Shown in pieces: positions 1 to 7,531 of a stretch of DNA of 64,000 nt. The position numbers and the translations under genes are program-made. This stretch comes from Pseudochrobactrum asaccharolyticum (GTDB taxonomy: Bacteria > Pseudomonadota > Alphaproteobacteria > Rhizobiales > Rhizobiaceae): assembly GCF_003314995.1 (NCBI RefSeq), contig NZ_QNRH01000007.1, positions 62,001 through 126,000 of the forward strand, read 5' to 3'. Within the stretch, counting starts at the first letter, position 1. Each line of letters starts with the position of its first letter. The notes under the pieces are model-generated. The model did no database searches. It was not told the DNA's origin and worked only from the letters and a program-made list of their open reading frames with translations.

Positions 1-508
1 GGATTGCAAATGTACAGGAGCGCCCCTGCCAGGTTCCGCCCGCTTCCGTGTAGAGAACCGGAGCGTCTGCAATCTCTTTGCTCCAGCCCCAGCGACTTGC
101 GGGATTGCCCATCACACCACTCATACCGACATCGAGCCACTCGCCTTTCAGCGTATACGGATATTGCGGTTCTCCGGCGGAATGCTCCAGATAATGAACA
201 CTGTTCGTGCCTGAACATGCCTGACTGGTGCAGTCGCTGGCACCGGTGCTGACCAGCGCAACCTGCGTATCGGAGAGGGGGATGAATGCTAAAGGAACAA
301 AGCTGAAGGTATTTTCGCCGATTTTACGCTTTGCTTCGCTGAACTGGGCATTTGGGAAAGCAACCTCAAACGCGGCCGGTGTGCCGGCCGGTACAACATC
401 GCGATTTACATCATCCGCATTGAACAGAGATTTCTCTGAGGCCGCCAAGGCGGGCATTGCGGCAAGCAGGGAAAGGCTGCAGGCAAGCGCGATATTGTGA
501 TATTTCAT
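1..508 (-). CDS. Exported protein of unknown function (3' end outside window)
   Basis: An open reading frame runs from an ATG at 508 to the window edge without a stop, giving 169 visible residues. The N-terminus (MKYHNIALACSLSLLAAMPA) is a typical Sec signal peptide with a cleavage site near LAA-S. The mature part starts with a hydrophilic segment, has two Cys in a DCTSQAC stretch that could form a disulfide, and is rich in Gly, Trp and Ser. I do not recognise the family. The gene points away from the two-component system, and a CTTAAG-N5-CTCAAG box lies about 140 bp upstream of its start, so it may be a target of the neighbouring response regulator (inference). Codon use and the signal peptide make it very likely a real gene. 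Confidence 0.75.
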   Translation of the reverse strand, partial: MKYHNIALACSLSLLAAMPALAASEKSLFNADDVNRDVVPAGTPAAFEVAFPNAQFSEAKRKIGENTFSFVPLAFIPLSDTQVALVSTGASDCTSQACSGTNSVHYLEHSAGEPQYPYTLKGEWLDVGMSGVMGNPASRWGWSKEIADAPVLYTEAGGTWQGRSCTFAI

Positions 509-647
509 TAATGTCAGCTCCAAAATTGTTTGGTTTTGATCGTAATTTTATAAACTTCGGATGGAATAAACAGGGTTCACCGCCTAAGCGCAATAAAAAC
601 ATGTATCGTAAGTTTTGCTTTTAACTGTCAGCCGTCTTTCTTTGTGC

Positions 648-664
648 CTTAAGCGGCGCTCAAG
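648..664. promoter_or_regulatory. PmrA/QseB-like box (CTTAAG-N5-CTCAAG)
   Basis: The motif CTTAAG, five bases, CTCAAG overlaps the stop codon of the histidine kinase gene and lies upstream of the exported-protein gene starting at 508. It matches the PmrA box (YTTAAK-N5-YTTAAK) at all but one position. A perfect version lies at 2764-2780. Its function is inferred. Confidence 0.45.
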
Positions 665-1985
665 TCCAGCGTAATTCTGCTTCCATGCCTCGTCTGTCAG
701 TGCGGTTGCGTAAGGTGAAGCTGATGCCCAGCCTTTTGGCCGCTGTTTCTACAATTGTCAGGCCAAGACCGGTGCCGGTCTGGCTTTTATTGCTGCCACG
801 ATAGAAACGGGTGGTCAGAAGCGGAATTTCCTCTTCTGCAACACCATTGCCGCAATCGCGCACCACAATACCGCTACCATTTTTCAGGCTTTCCCAACGG
901 ATAGTTTCTTCCGCAGGCGAATAATGCGTAGCATTTTCATAGATATTACGCAGGATCAGGGTCAGACTGTGGCGATCGGTCTGTAAATTATGTTCATACA
1001 GAGACGGATCAATGTGATTATTGATTTTGCGACCGGCGACAGTGTTCTGCGCGATAATTTCCTCAACCAGTTGCCCGAGATTGACCTTTTCCGGTGTAAC
1101 CGGTGAGGCATCAGCATCCAGCTTCGCAAGCGCTAGCAGTTGGCGTACCAGACGTGTGGTACGGTCAACGGAAAGCAGAATTTGCTGCAAAGCACCTTCT
1201 TGTATCGCCGGATCGGTCGTGGCCAGCGCAATTTGTGCCTGTGTTTTCAGACCTGCAAGGGGTGTGCGCAATTCATGGGCGGCAAAAGCAGTCACCTCGC
1301 GCTCATGGCGGCGGGCGGCTTCCACTTTAATAAACAACCCGTTCAGAGCATCCGCAAGCGGTTTGACCTCAGATGGAATATTCTCGGCCTCTAACGGGCG
1401 CATATCATCGGCATCTTTTTGACGGACTTTATCGGCCAGCTCATGCAGCGGCCGCAACCCGCGACCAAGGCTGATCCAGATCAGCAGGCCGAGCAAAGGC
1501 AGAATTAAAATAATTGGTGCAACCAGACCTTTTACCAGATCGCCGACAAGGCGATCGCGCAAGGCCAGACGGTCAGCGACAAGAATCCGCACGCCTTTGG
1601 CCGGATCGACAATCGTATAGACCCGCCATAATTCGCCCTGAACGATTTCATCAGAAAAACCGGTACTATTGCCCGTGATTTTGATATCGGGTGCGCCGGT
1701 TGAACTGCCGACCAGTTCTCCGTCCAGCGACCAGATCTGGCACGATAAATAGCGCTCATAATTGCCGTGTTCATGGGGCAGGCTGATGGCTTTGGTGGTA
1801 TTCATACCGGTGGAAGCATTGCCGAGCAGGGAATGCACCATGCGTGCGGCTTCCTGCAGGCGGGTGTCCAGTACATGTTCAAGCTGGTTGCGGCTGTTGA
1901 AATAAGTCCAGGCAACAGCGCTTGCCCAGATAATGCCTGTGGCGGCAACCAGAATGATAAATAGTCTTTTATGCAGCGAAGTCAT
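660..1985 (-). CDS. Sensor histidine kinase, QseC/PmrB-like
   Basis: This is the membrane sensor kinase of a two-component pair, 441 residues, a usual length for the QseC/TctE type. Visible parts are TM1 (about residues 8-28), a periplasmic sensor domain with one Cys (about 30-148), TM2 (about 153-173), a HAMP linker, a HisKA H-box FAAHELRTPLAGL with the phospho-acceptor His237, and a HATPase_c domain with the GNG box and GTGLGL near the C-terminus. Its ATG overlaps the stop of the response regulator by one base (TAATG), so the two are translationally coupled. The signal is unknown. Family members sense metals, polymyxin or quinone/catecholamine-type cues, and the adjacent dsbD would fit envelope or redox stress (inference). 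Confidence 0.9.
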   Translation of the reverse strand: MTSLHKRLFIILVAATGIIWASAVAWTYFNSRNQLEHVLDTRLQEAARMVHSLLGNASTGMNTTKAISLPHEHGNYERYLSCQIWSLDGELVGSSTGAPDIKITGNSTGFSDEIVQGELWRVYTIVDPAKGVRILVADRLALRDRLVGDLVKGLVAPIILILPLLGLLIWISLGRGLRPLHELADKVRQKDADDMRPLEAENIPSEVKPLADALNGLFIKVEAARRHEREVTAFAAHELRTPLAGLKTQAQIALATTDPAIQEGALQQILLSVDRTTRLVRQLLALAKLDADASPVTPEKVNLGQLVEEIIAQNTVAGRKINNHIDPSLYEHNLQTDRHSLTLILRNIYENATHYSPAEETIRWESLKNGSGIVVRDCGNGVAEEEIPLLTTRFYRGSNKSQTGTGLGLTIVETAAKRLGISFTLRNRTDRRGMEAELRWT

Positions 1986-2644
1986 TATGTTACCCGCATC
2001 CGGTAGCCGAGGCCGCGCACGGTCTCAATGGCATCCCGGCCGACTTTATTGCGCAGATTATGAATATGCACTTCAACAGTATTGCTCTCGACTTCTTCCT
2101 GCCAGCCATAGAGCCTTTCTTCAATATCGCTCTTGGAGCGGATAATGCCCGGTCGCTCCATCAAAGCAGAAAGCACAGCAAATTCCCTGCGTGATAAAGG
2201 TACGCGCTCACCTTTGACCTTGGCATTGAGGCTTGACGGATCAAGTTCAACATCACCGGCAACCATAATGGCGCGCGCACGTCCCGCACCACGCCGCGCA
2301 ATTGCCCTGACCCTTGCAGCCAGTTCATCGAGATCAAACGGCTTGCCCATATAATCATCAGCACCGCTGTCGAGGCCGGTAATGCGGTCGGAGGTCTCAT
2401 CAAGTGCTGTCAGCAGAAGTACAGGCGTGGAATCCTTGTCAGTTCGCATTTTCCTGAGAACATCAAGACCGGAACCGTCCGGTAACATCAAATCAAGCAC
2501 AATCGCGTCAAAAGTAGATGAAGCCAGTGCAGCCAGCGCATCAGCGCAAGTTGAGACCTGATCAACAGTCGCACCGGCCAAACCTAAACCGACTTTAAGA
2601 CCGTTAGACAGAACCGGATCATCTTCAACGACCAGAACGCGCAT
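1985..2644 (-). CDS. Response regulator, OmpR family, QseB/PmrA-like
   Basis: A 219-residue regulator with a receiver domain (phospho-acceptor Asp51 in VLDLMLP, acidic pocket EDD at 7-9, Lys in GKPFD) and a C-terminal winged-helix DNA-binding domain. The stretch RLYGWQEEVESNTVEVHI is typical of the QseB/PmrA/BasR subgroup. I chose the ATG at 2644 because AGGAG lies just upstream and the protein then begins MRVLVVEDD as in relatives; an in-frame start at 2707 would add 21 atypical residues. It is followed by the kinase with a one-base overlap. A perfect CTTAAG-N5-CTTAAG box lies between this gene and dsbD, which suggests autoregulation and control of dsbD (inference). Confidence 0.93.
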   Translation of the reverse strand: MRVLVVEDDPVLSNGLKVGLGLAGATVDQVSTCADALAALASSTFDAIVLDLMLPDGSGLDVLRKMRTDKDSTPVLLLTALDETSDRITGLDSGADDYMGKPFDLDELAARVRAIARRGAGRARAIMVAGDVELDPSSLNAKVKGERVPLSRREFAVLSALMERPGIIRSKSDIEERLYGWQEEVESNTVEVHIHNLRNKVGRDAIETVRGLGYRMRVT

Positions 2645-2763
2645 AATTTTCTCCTGAACCATCGACCATAGTTGCGATTGCCTCAACAGGGAGATGGTTT
2701 TAACCATGACTGCGATATTACAGCAATCTTGTTGCTCAACGCTGTCAGATTTGCCGTTTCTGC

Positions 2764-2780
2764 CTTAAGGCTGACTTAAG
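2764..2780. promoter_or_regulatory. PmrA/QseB-like box (CTTAAG-GCTGA-CTTAAG)
   Basis: A perfect direct repeat of CTTAAG with a 5-bp spacer (11-bp period) lies in the divergent region between the response regulator (start 2644) and dsbD (start 2887). It is followed by TAAGAT/TAGTAT at 2785-2795, usable as a -10 towards dsbD. The arrangement matches the PmrA box consensus exactly. Binding by the adjacent regulator is inferred. Confidence 0.55.
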
Positions 2781-2886
2781 GTCATAAGATAGTATGGACA
2801 TTATCACAGATCACTGCCTATCTGATTGAACTGGCATGATCTTACACTATTAAATCGCATGAAAATTATCAGACCCGTAGGATAAT

Positions 2887-4809
2887 ATGATCCGGCATTA
2901 TTCCCGACAGCTTTTCAGCCTGCTTTTTTTGAGTCTTGTATTAACGGTTGTTGTCGCACCGCATTTCCCCGCTCAGGCGCAATCGGTGCGCAGCGTTGAT
3001 GAGGTGATGCAACTGACTGTTGCGCGCGATGAAAACAATGCGCTGCAATTGCAATGGAATATCGCACCTAAGATTTATATGTATCGCGATAAAATCCAGC
3101 TCGAAAAGCCGGATGGCACGCTGGTGCCAGTGGATATTAATGAAGGTGTTGTCAAAGACGATATGAATTTCGGCCGCACCGAGGTTCTGTATAACCATGC
3201 TTTTGCACAAGTCCCGCAAAAGGATCTACCGCAAGACGGAAAATTGCTGATCCGCTGGCAGGGCTGTGAAGAAGACAGTATCTGCTATCCGCCGGTTACC
3301 AAATCGCTTGATCTGCAAACACTTGAAGTGACAAAAGTTGCATTGGGCTTTGGCGGTTTGTCGCAGAGCAACGGCACTGCAGGTCAGTCGCTTGCACAAT
3401 TGCCGACAATAGATTTGTCAGCGACGGAAGATGCTGCAACAGATAATACCGCCACTTCAACCAGTGCGGAACCGGCTGAAACCGGTTTCTGGGCCAGCCT
3501 TACGGATGCGAGTGCAGAAGATGTCAACGCATGGCTCGGCTCGAATTTTACGTTGATGCTTGCCGGTTTCTTTGGTTTTGGCCTGCTTTTAGCGCTCACA
3601 CCTTGTGTATTTCCGATGATCCCGATCTTGTCAGGAATGCTGGCAAAATCCGGTGAAAAATTATCGTCCGGTCGTGGTTTCGTTTTGTCTACGGCTTATG
3701 TGGTGGCAATGGCAGCCGCCTATGCCTTGCTCGGCTTCGCCGCTTCGTGGTCCGGTTATAATTTGCAGGCTGCATTGCAGACACCTTATGCGCTGGGTTT
3801 TATGGCGCTGGTTTTTGTCGTGCTCGCATTCTCAATGTTCGGTTATTATGAGCTGCAATTACCTCAGGGCTGGACAAATTTCTTCAGCCGCAAAACTGCA
3901 GGTAAAGGCGGGGCAATCAGTGGTGCGCTGGTGCTCGGTTTTGGTTCCGCGCTGATTGTCGGCCCTTGTGTCACACCGCCCCTTGCTGCGGCGTTGCTTT
4001 ATGTTGCGCAAACCGGTGATGCCGTGCGCGGTGCCTCCGCTCTGTTCGCACTCGGTCTGGGTATGGGCGTACCGCTGATCATTTTCGGTACTTTTGGCGC
4101 AAAATTCCTGCCGAAATCCGGCCCTTGGCTCAATACAATCAAGCAGATTTTCGGCGTCGTCTTTCTCGGGCTTGCGCTTTATATGATCCTGCGCTTGTTG
4201 TCGGATGAAAATGCGATGCTGCTGCTGGCACTGACAGCTCTGGCGTGCGGTGTATTCCTTGGTGTGTTTGATCGTTTGAGCGCTGAAAGCACAGTTATGA
4301 TGCGGTTGGAAAAAACCACCGGCATTGCCGCTTTGATTTACGGCACTTTGCTGATGGTTGGTTTTGCAGGCGGTTCGGGTGATCCGTGGCAGCCGCTGGC
4401 ATTTTTGCAAGGGAATGGAACACAGGTTGCGCAGAGTGCGGTTGCACCATCAGTTAAAATTGTCAAAACCACAGCTGAATATGATCAGGCACTGAGTGAA
4501 GCCGTAGCGACTGGCAAACCGGTTATGGTGGATTTCACTGCGGACTGGTGTGTGACCTGTAAAAGCAATGAAAAAGTGATGAAACAGCCGGAATATGCGG
4601 CAAGGCTTGGGCATCTGACGCTGATCAAGGCGGATATCACCGAATATTCCGATGCAAACCGCGATCTGATGCAGCGTTTTAATGTTGTCGGGCCGCCAAC
4701 TCTGATGTTTTTGGAAGCCCAAACGGCTGCCGAGCAGAAACAAAACCGTATCATTGGAGAGCTGACACCGGATAAACTGAATAGCCGGTTGCAGGCTCTC
4801 GGTCTCTGA
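2887..4809 (+). CDS. dsbD: Thiol:disulfide interchange protein DsbD
   Basis: DsbD passes electrons from cytoplasmic thioredoxin across the inner membrane to periplasmic thiol proteins. All three domains are present in 640 residues. After a signal peptide (about 1-32) comes an N-terminal DsbD-alpha domain with the Cys pair C127 and C133 (CEEDSIC). A multi-helix core (about 225-490) contains the conserved LTPCVFPMIP and VGPCVTPPL cysteine motifs. The C-terminal thioredoxin-like domain has WCVTC (about 553-557) and the GPPT cis-proline loop. The usual E. coli length is about 565, so the linkers are somewhat longer here. A strong hairpin terminator follows. The next gene is a DsbA-like oxidoreductase, a natural partner. 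A PmrA-type box upstream suggests control by the neighbouring two-component system. Confidence 0.96.
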   Translation: MIRHYSRQLFSLLFLSLVLTVVVAPHFPAQAQSVRSVDEVMQLTVARDENNALQLQWNIAPKIYMYRDKIQLEKPDGTLVPVDINEGVVKDDMNFGRTEVLYNHAFAQVPQKDLPQDGKLLIRWQGCEEDSICYPPVTKSLDLQTLEVTKVALGFGGLSQSNGTAGQSLAQLPTIDLSATEDAATDNTATSTSAEPAETGFWASLTDASAEDVNAWLGSNFTLMLAGFFGFGLLLALTPCVFPMIPILSGMLAKSGEKLSSGRGFVLSTAYVVAMAAAYALLGFAASWSGYNLQAALQTPYALGFMALVFVVLAFSMFGYYELQLPQGWTNFFSRKTAGKGGAISGALVLGFGSALIVGPCVTPPLAAALLYVAQTGDAVRGASALFALGLGMGVPLIIFGTFGAKFLPKSGPWLNTIKQIFGVVFLGLALYMILRLLSDENAMLLLALTALACGVFLGVFDRLSAESTVMMRLEKTTGIAALIYGTLLMVGFAGGSGDPWQPLAFLQGNGTQVAQSAVAPSVKIVKTTAEYDQALSEAVATGKPVMVDFTADWCVTCKSNEKVMKQPEYAARLGHLTLIKADITEYSDANRDLMQRFNVVGPPTLMFLEAQTAAEQKQNRIIGELTPDKLNSRLQALGL

Positions 4810-4824
4810 TCGTTCATCAATACA

Positions 4825-4857
4825 CATCCTGAAAAGCACTCAATGCTTTTCAGGATG
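4825..4857 (+). terminator. Hairpin terminator after dsbD
   Basis: A perfect 14-bp stem CATCCTGAAAAGCA / TGCTTTTCAGGATG with a 5-base loop lies 15 bp after the dsbD stop. The trailing sequence is only weakly T-rich. A short AGAGCATTTCTCACGGTC stretch at 4877-4894 resembles the left end of the dispersed repeats at 6875, 14398 and 24932. Confidence 0.75.
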
Positions 4858-4946
4858 TTCACTATATCAATTAAGCAGAGCATTTCTCACGGTCGTATTA
4901 AACCGGAAATGGTCTGGATCGACAGATTGCATTACAGGAGAACCTC

Positions 4947-5579
4947 ATGCAACGCCGCCAGTTTCTTCAATTCTCATCCGGTATCGCGTTGAGTGCTTCT
5001 TTTTTGCTCGCTGGTCAGCAGGCTGCATTGGCACAGGAGGTTGATGTCAACGGCATTCTCTACGATCCGGAAGCGCCGGTGGGCGGTAATCCGAAAGGCG
5101 ATCTGACGATTGTGGTTTTTACGGATTATAATTGTATTTATTGCAAGAAATCCGGTGTTGATCTCGCAAAGGTCGTTAAAGAGGACGGCAACATTCGTCT
5201 GGTCTATAAAGAATGGCCGATCCTGACGGAATCCTCTGTTTATGGCTCGCAACTGGCATTGGCCGCCCATTTTCAAGGTAAATATGAGCAGGTTCATAAA
5301 GCTCTGATGGCTATTCCGGGCGGTAAAGTCTCGAAAAAGGCAATGCTCGATGCGGTAAAAGCCTCCGGTATTGATATGCAGCGTCTGCAGGCTGATCTGA
5401 ACAAGAATAATGGTAAAATTACCTCGCAGTTACAGCGGGTTATGTCTCAGGCTGAGTCAATCGGCGTTGAGGGCACGCCAACCCATCTGATCGGCCCGTT
5501 CCGTGCTATGGCACTGGATTATGCCGGTTTCAAAATGGCGGTTGCGGATGCCCGCGCGCGTGAAAAAGCGACCAAATAA
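4947..5579 (+). CDS. DsbA/ScsC-like periplasmic thiol-disulfide oxidoreductase
   Basis: A 210-residue thioredoxin-fold protein of the DsbA family. The N-terminus MQRRQFLQFSSG followed by a hydrophobic stretch and an AxA site looks like a twin-arginine signal; cleavage is probably after AALAQ. The active site is C63-I-Y-C66, within FTDYNCIYCKKS, and the cis-proline loop is EGTPTHLIG. The helical insertion of DsbA-fold proteins lies between them. CIYC differs from the strongly oxidising CPHC of classical DsbA; variants of this kind occur in ScsC/BdbD-type reductases and isomerases, often reduced by DsbD, whose gene is immediately upstream. Whether it acts as oxidase or isomerase cannot be told from sequence. 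It has its own RBS (AGGAGAACCTCATG). Confidence 0.88.
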   Translation: MQRRQFLQFSSGIALSASFLLAGQQAALAQEVDVNGILYDPEAPVGGNPKGDLTIVVFTDYNCIYCKKSGVDLAKVVKEDGNIRLVYKEWPILTESSVYGSQLALAAHFQGKYEQVHKALMAIPGGKVSKKAMLDAVKASGIDMQRLQADLNKNNGKITSQLQRVMSQAESIGVEGTPTHLIGPFRAMALDYAGFKMAVADARAREKATK

Positions 5580-5703
5580 CAAGACAGAGCGGTTTGCTTG
5601 ATGTTTTGCGGCTGCATCTCGCTGCTGAAACAGGACGTGATTGACTTTTACACCCGCATTTTAAACGGCCACGAAAGTGGCTGCCCTTTAACCGGAGCAT
5701 GAA

Positions 5704-6138
5704 ATGAATGACCCGCTGACACAGAATCGCTATCAGACAATTGAGCAGCGGGTCGTTTATCATAATAACGGAGCTTCGGTGCTGGCCTCTCCGGCCGAGA
5801 CAAAAGCCTATATGGCGGCTTTGCTCACATCACTGACCAATCATGTGAATGCTTTATGTGCCGGATTTACTGAAAAACCGGCTTTTACGATTCATGTTGT
5901 CTGCCATGGTGCAGGGCTGGATTTGTTTAGCATTGTGCAGGAAGACGATGTTCTCAAACAGCGCTTTGACGATTTATGTGTGCAGGGTGTGCGTTTTCTG
6001 GCCTGCGCTAATACGCTTCGCGGACGTAATCTGAAACCTGCAGATCTTTATGGCGTGACTGATCAGGATGTGGTGCCAAGTGGTGTTGCTGAGCTTGGCT
6101 ATCTGCAAATGCAGGGTTTTGCCTATATTCATCTGTGA
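5704..6138 (+). CDS. DsrE/DsrF-like family protein
   Basis: A 144-residue cytoplasmic protein with the DsrE-like fold pattern: beta-strand VVYHNNG at the start, TIHVVCHGAGLDLF in the middle, then a conserved-position cysteine in VRFLACANTLRG and a C-terminal GVAELGYLQMQGFAYIHL. That Cys corresponds to the persulfide-carrying residue in DsrE/TusD-type proteins, so a role in sulfur relay or persulfide handling is plausible. The gene follows the DsbA-like gene by about 120 bp in the same direction. A small GCCAC-GAAA-GTGGC hairpin lies in the gap (about 5679-5692). Substrate and partner are unknown. It could belong with the redox genes upstream, but no sulfur-oxidation genes are nearby. Confidence 0.8.
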   Translation: MNDPLTQNRYQTIEQRVVYHNNGASVLASPAETKAYMAALLTSLTNHVNALCAGFTEKPAFTIHVVCHGAGLDLFSIVQEDDVLKQRFDDLCVQGVRFLACANTLRGRNLKPADLYGVTDQDVVPSGVAELGYLQMQGFAYIHL

Positions 6139-6187
6139 TGAACCGGCCGCCGCAGTCATTTTATCTTTATTCAGGGCACAAAAAGTA

Positions 6188-6219
6188 AACGCCCGACGCT
6201 GGGAGGAGCATCGGGCGTT
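6188..6219 (-). ncRNA. CCUCC-loop RNA hairpin 3 (CcsR/Cuckoo-like), also terminator
   Basis: Read on the minus strand, a 9-bp stem (AACGCCCGA / TCGGGCGTT) encloses a 14-base loop containing CTCCTCCC (6201-6208). It is the last of three hairpins downstream of the DUF1127 gene. The following minus-strand bases are TTACTTTTTG, so this hairpin can also act as the Rho-independent terminator of the whole unit. The CCUCCUCCC loop is the hallmark of alphaproteobacterial CcsR/Cuckoo RNAs. Confidence 0.75.
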
Positions 6220-6228
6220 ACAATGAAT

Positions 6229-6255
6229 GACCGGTTGGGAGGAGGGAGACCGGTC
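6229..6255 (-). ncRNA. CCUCC-loop RNA hairpin 2 (CcsR/Cuckoo-like)
   Basis: A 7-bp stem (GACCGGT / ACCGGTC) encloses a 13-base loop that reads CCCTCCTCCC on the minus strand (6237-6246). It is the middle unit of three tandem hairpins. Stem sequences differ between the three units while the loop motif is kept, which points to selection on the loop. Confidence 0.75.
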
Positions 6256-6260
6256 TTCGA

Positions 6261-6300
6261 TCAAACCTGAGTTGGGAGGAGGAGGGAGGCTCAGGTTTGA
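6261..6300 (-). ncRNA. CCUCC-loop RNA hairpin 1 (CcsR/Cuckoo-like)
   Basis: A perfect 11-bp stem (TCAAACCTGAG / CTCAGGTTTGA) encloses an 18-base loop. On the minus strand the loop reads CCTCCCTCCTCCTCCC, the longest anti-Shine-Dalgarno-like tract of the three. It begins 16 bp after the DUF1127 stop, so it is probably released by processing from the DUF1127 mRNA, as known for CcsR RNAs of Rhodobacter. Confidence 0.78.
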
Positions 6301-6316
6301 TATCTCGGGAATTCTA

Positions 6317-6463
6317 TTAGCGCTGAGCTGCCTTGCGAGCTACGAACGGAATTTCTGCAGGCAGGATGCCGAGATCGTTCAGTTCGCGTGTTGAGAGGCG
6401 GTTCAGTTCGTTTACTGTGCTGCGGTAACGGCGCCAGTTGTTGTAAGAGCGGATCAGGTTCAT
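6317..6463 (-). CDS. Small DUF1127 (YjiS-like) protein
   Basis: A 48-residue ORF (MNLIRSYNNWRRYRSTVNEL...), rich in Arg and Asn, with the typical DUF1127 core RYRSTVNELNRLSTRELNDLGI. Such proteins are small arginine-rich, probably RNA- or protein-binding factors. In Rhodobacter the DUF1127 protein CcaF1 is encoded directly upstream of CCUCCUCCC-motif small RNAs and affects RNA turnover. The same order is seen here: three hairpins with CCUCC loops start 16 bp after the stop. The RBS is weak (AGGTGAGAAACATG). A TATATA at 6506-6511 (minus strand) could be part of the promoter, perhaps stress-sigma dependent (inference). Confidence 0.9.
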   Translation of the reverse strand: MNLIRSYNNWRRYRSTVNELNRLSTRELNDLGILPAEIPFVARKAAQR

Positions 6464-7105
6464 GTTTCTCACCTAGAAAATTTTATGTCGTTGTTTGTTG
6501 AGTTGTATATAGCCCTATTGATCCGAAATGAGCAGAGACAAATTTGCATAGCTGCGTTGCTTATTCATGCGTGTAAAAGAAGGCCGTCAGGCATCAAATT
6601 GTCATAATCATCGTTTTAAGTAGAAAACTTGCCGAAAAAGCTCTGTATGTAGCCCTGAAGCGGTCACAATTGCCTTCAGTTTGTTGTGATATCTGCATTT
6701 TGCGCAAAATATGCGTTGAGCTATGCAATCCTTCTCAGAACTAGCCCTGTTTTAACTGCGAATTTTGCATGAAGTGCAGTTGTTCGCGATCAAACGCATG
6801 GAGCTATGCGCAAACGTTGTTTAAGCGCACAGAGGGTTTCCGTTTTTTATTGAATGATTGGAAAATGCTGGGCCAGAGCATTTCACGGTCAGGTTGGATC
6901 AACTTGACTTCGGGATAATGCGACAAGCTAAAAAATCCAGAGTGAGCACTGCGATCTAACATGAACGTAAAACGCTCAGCTAAACTGTCGGGCAGAATAC
7001 GTCACATATCTGCGCTTTATAAACAGGTACAATATATCTGTATAAATCAGCCACTCAGACTTATGATAAGTAACTGAGCGGCTGAGAAATCGTATCAGAA
7101 ATTAA
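6464..7105. other. Intergenic region: DUF1127 promoter, one dispersed repeat, no gene seen
   Basis: No convincing ORF. It holds the upstream region of the DUF1127/RNA unit, a repeat copy at 6875-6978, and three loosely similar TAGCCCT segments (about 6511, 6648, 6744) of unknown meaning. Confidence 0.5.
6875..6978. repeat. ~104-bp dispersed palindromic repeat, copy A (Bru-RS-like)
   Basis: It starts AGAGCATTTCACGGTCAGG, contains CGGGATAATGCGACAAGC and ends ACATGAACGTAAAACGCTC. It is closely similar to copy B at 24932-25039 and shares its ends and core with copy C at 14398-14499. Size and palindromic ends resemble Brucella Bru-RS elements; identity is not verified. Confidence 0.75.
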
Positions 7106-7531
7106 TTATGATAATTTGGTGCCAGGCTTGCGGCCAAGACCAATGGTTTTGGCAAGCGCTGAGCGTGTTGCGGCATATTCAGGCGCAACCATCGGGTAAT
7201 CTGCGGGCAGGTTCCATTTCTCACGATATTGCTCAGGTGTAAGCTCATGAGAAGACATGATGTGACGCTTCAGCGACTTATATTTGGAGCCGCATTCAAG
7301 GCAAGTAATCTCATGATCTGCCAGCGATTTTTTAACCGGAACGGCAGGAGCCTTCTTTTCTTCGATGACTTCTACAGCCTGAAACTGTTTTACAGTCAGA
7401 TTTTGTAAGGACTGATAGACGTCACCAATCAAGTTCGGGATATCGCCCGCAGAGATTGAGTTGTTTGCAACATAGGCGCAGACAACATCGGCGGTCAGTG
7501 ATTTAAGATCGAAAGAGCCATCGTGAGTCAT
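7106..7531 (-). CDS. mucR: MucR/Ros family zinc-finger transcriptional regulator
   Basis: A 141-residue protein with the prokaryotic zinc finger of the Ros/MucR family: C77-x2-C80-x9-H90-x4-H95 (CLECGSKYKSLKRHIMSSH). It is followed by the conserved basic tail LTPEQYREKWNLPADYPMVAPEYAATRSALAKTIGLGRK. The N-terminal half is a helical oligomerisation region. MucR proteins are global H-NS-like silencers that bind AT-rich DNA with T-A steps; in Brucella and rhizobia they control envelope, motility and virulence genes and repress their own promoter. The region upstream (7548-7592) has repeated ATATAGCA/TATATGAC motifs that could be self-binding sites (inference). Confidence 0.95.
   Translation of the reverse strand: MTHDGSFDLKSLTADVVCAYVANNSISAGDIPNLIGDVYQSLQNLTVKQFQAVEVIEEKKAPAVPVKKSLADHEITCLECGSKYKSLKRHIMSSHELTPEQYREKWNLPADYPMVAPEYAATRSALAKTIGLGRKPGTKLS

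Noticed and set aside
3859-4410. 183-codon ORF opposite dsbD
   Set aside because: Lies entirely antisense to the conserved membrane core of dsbD; low-complexity composition and no RBS.
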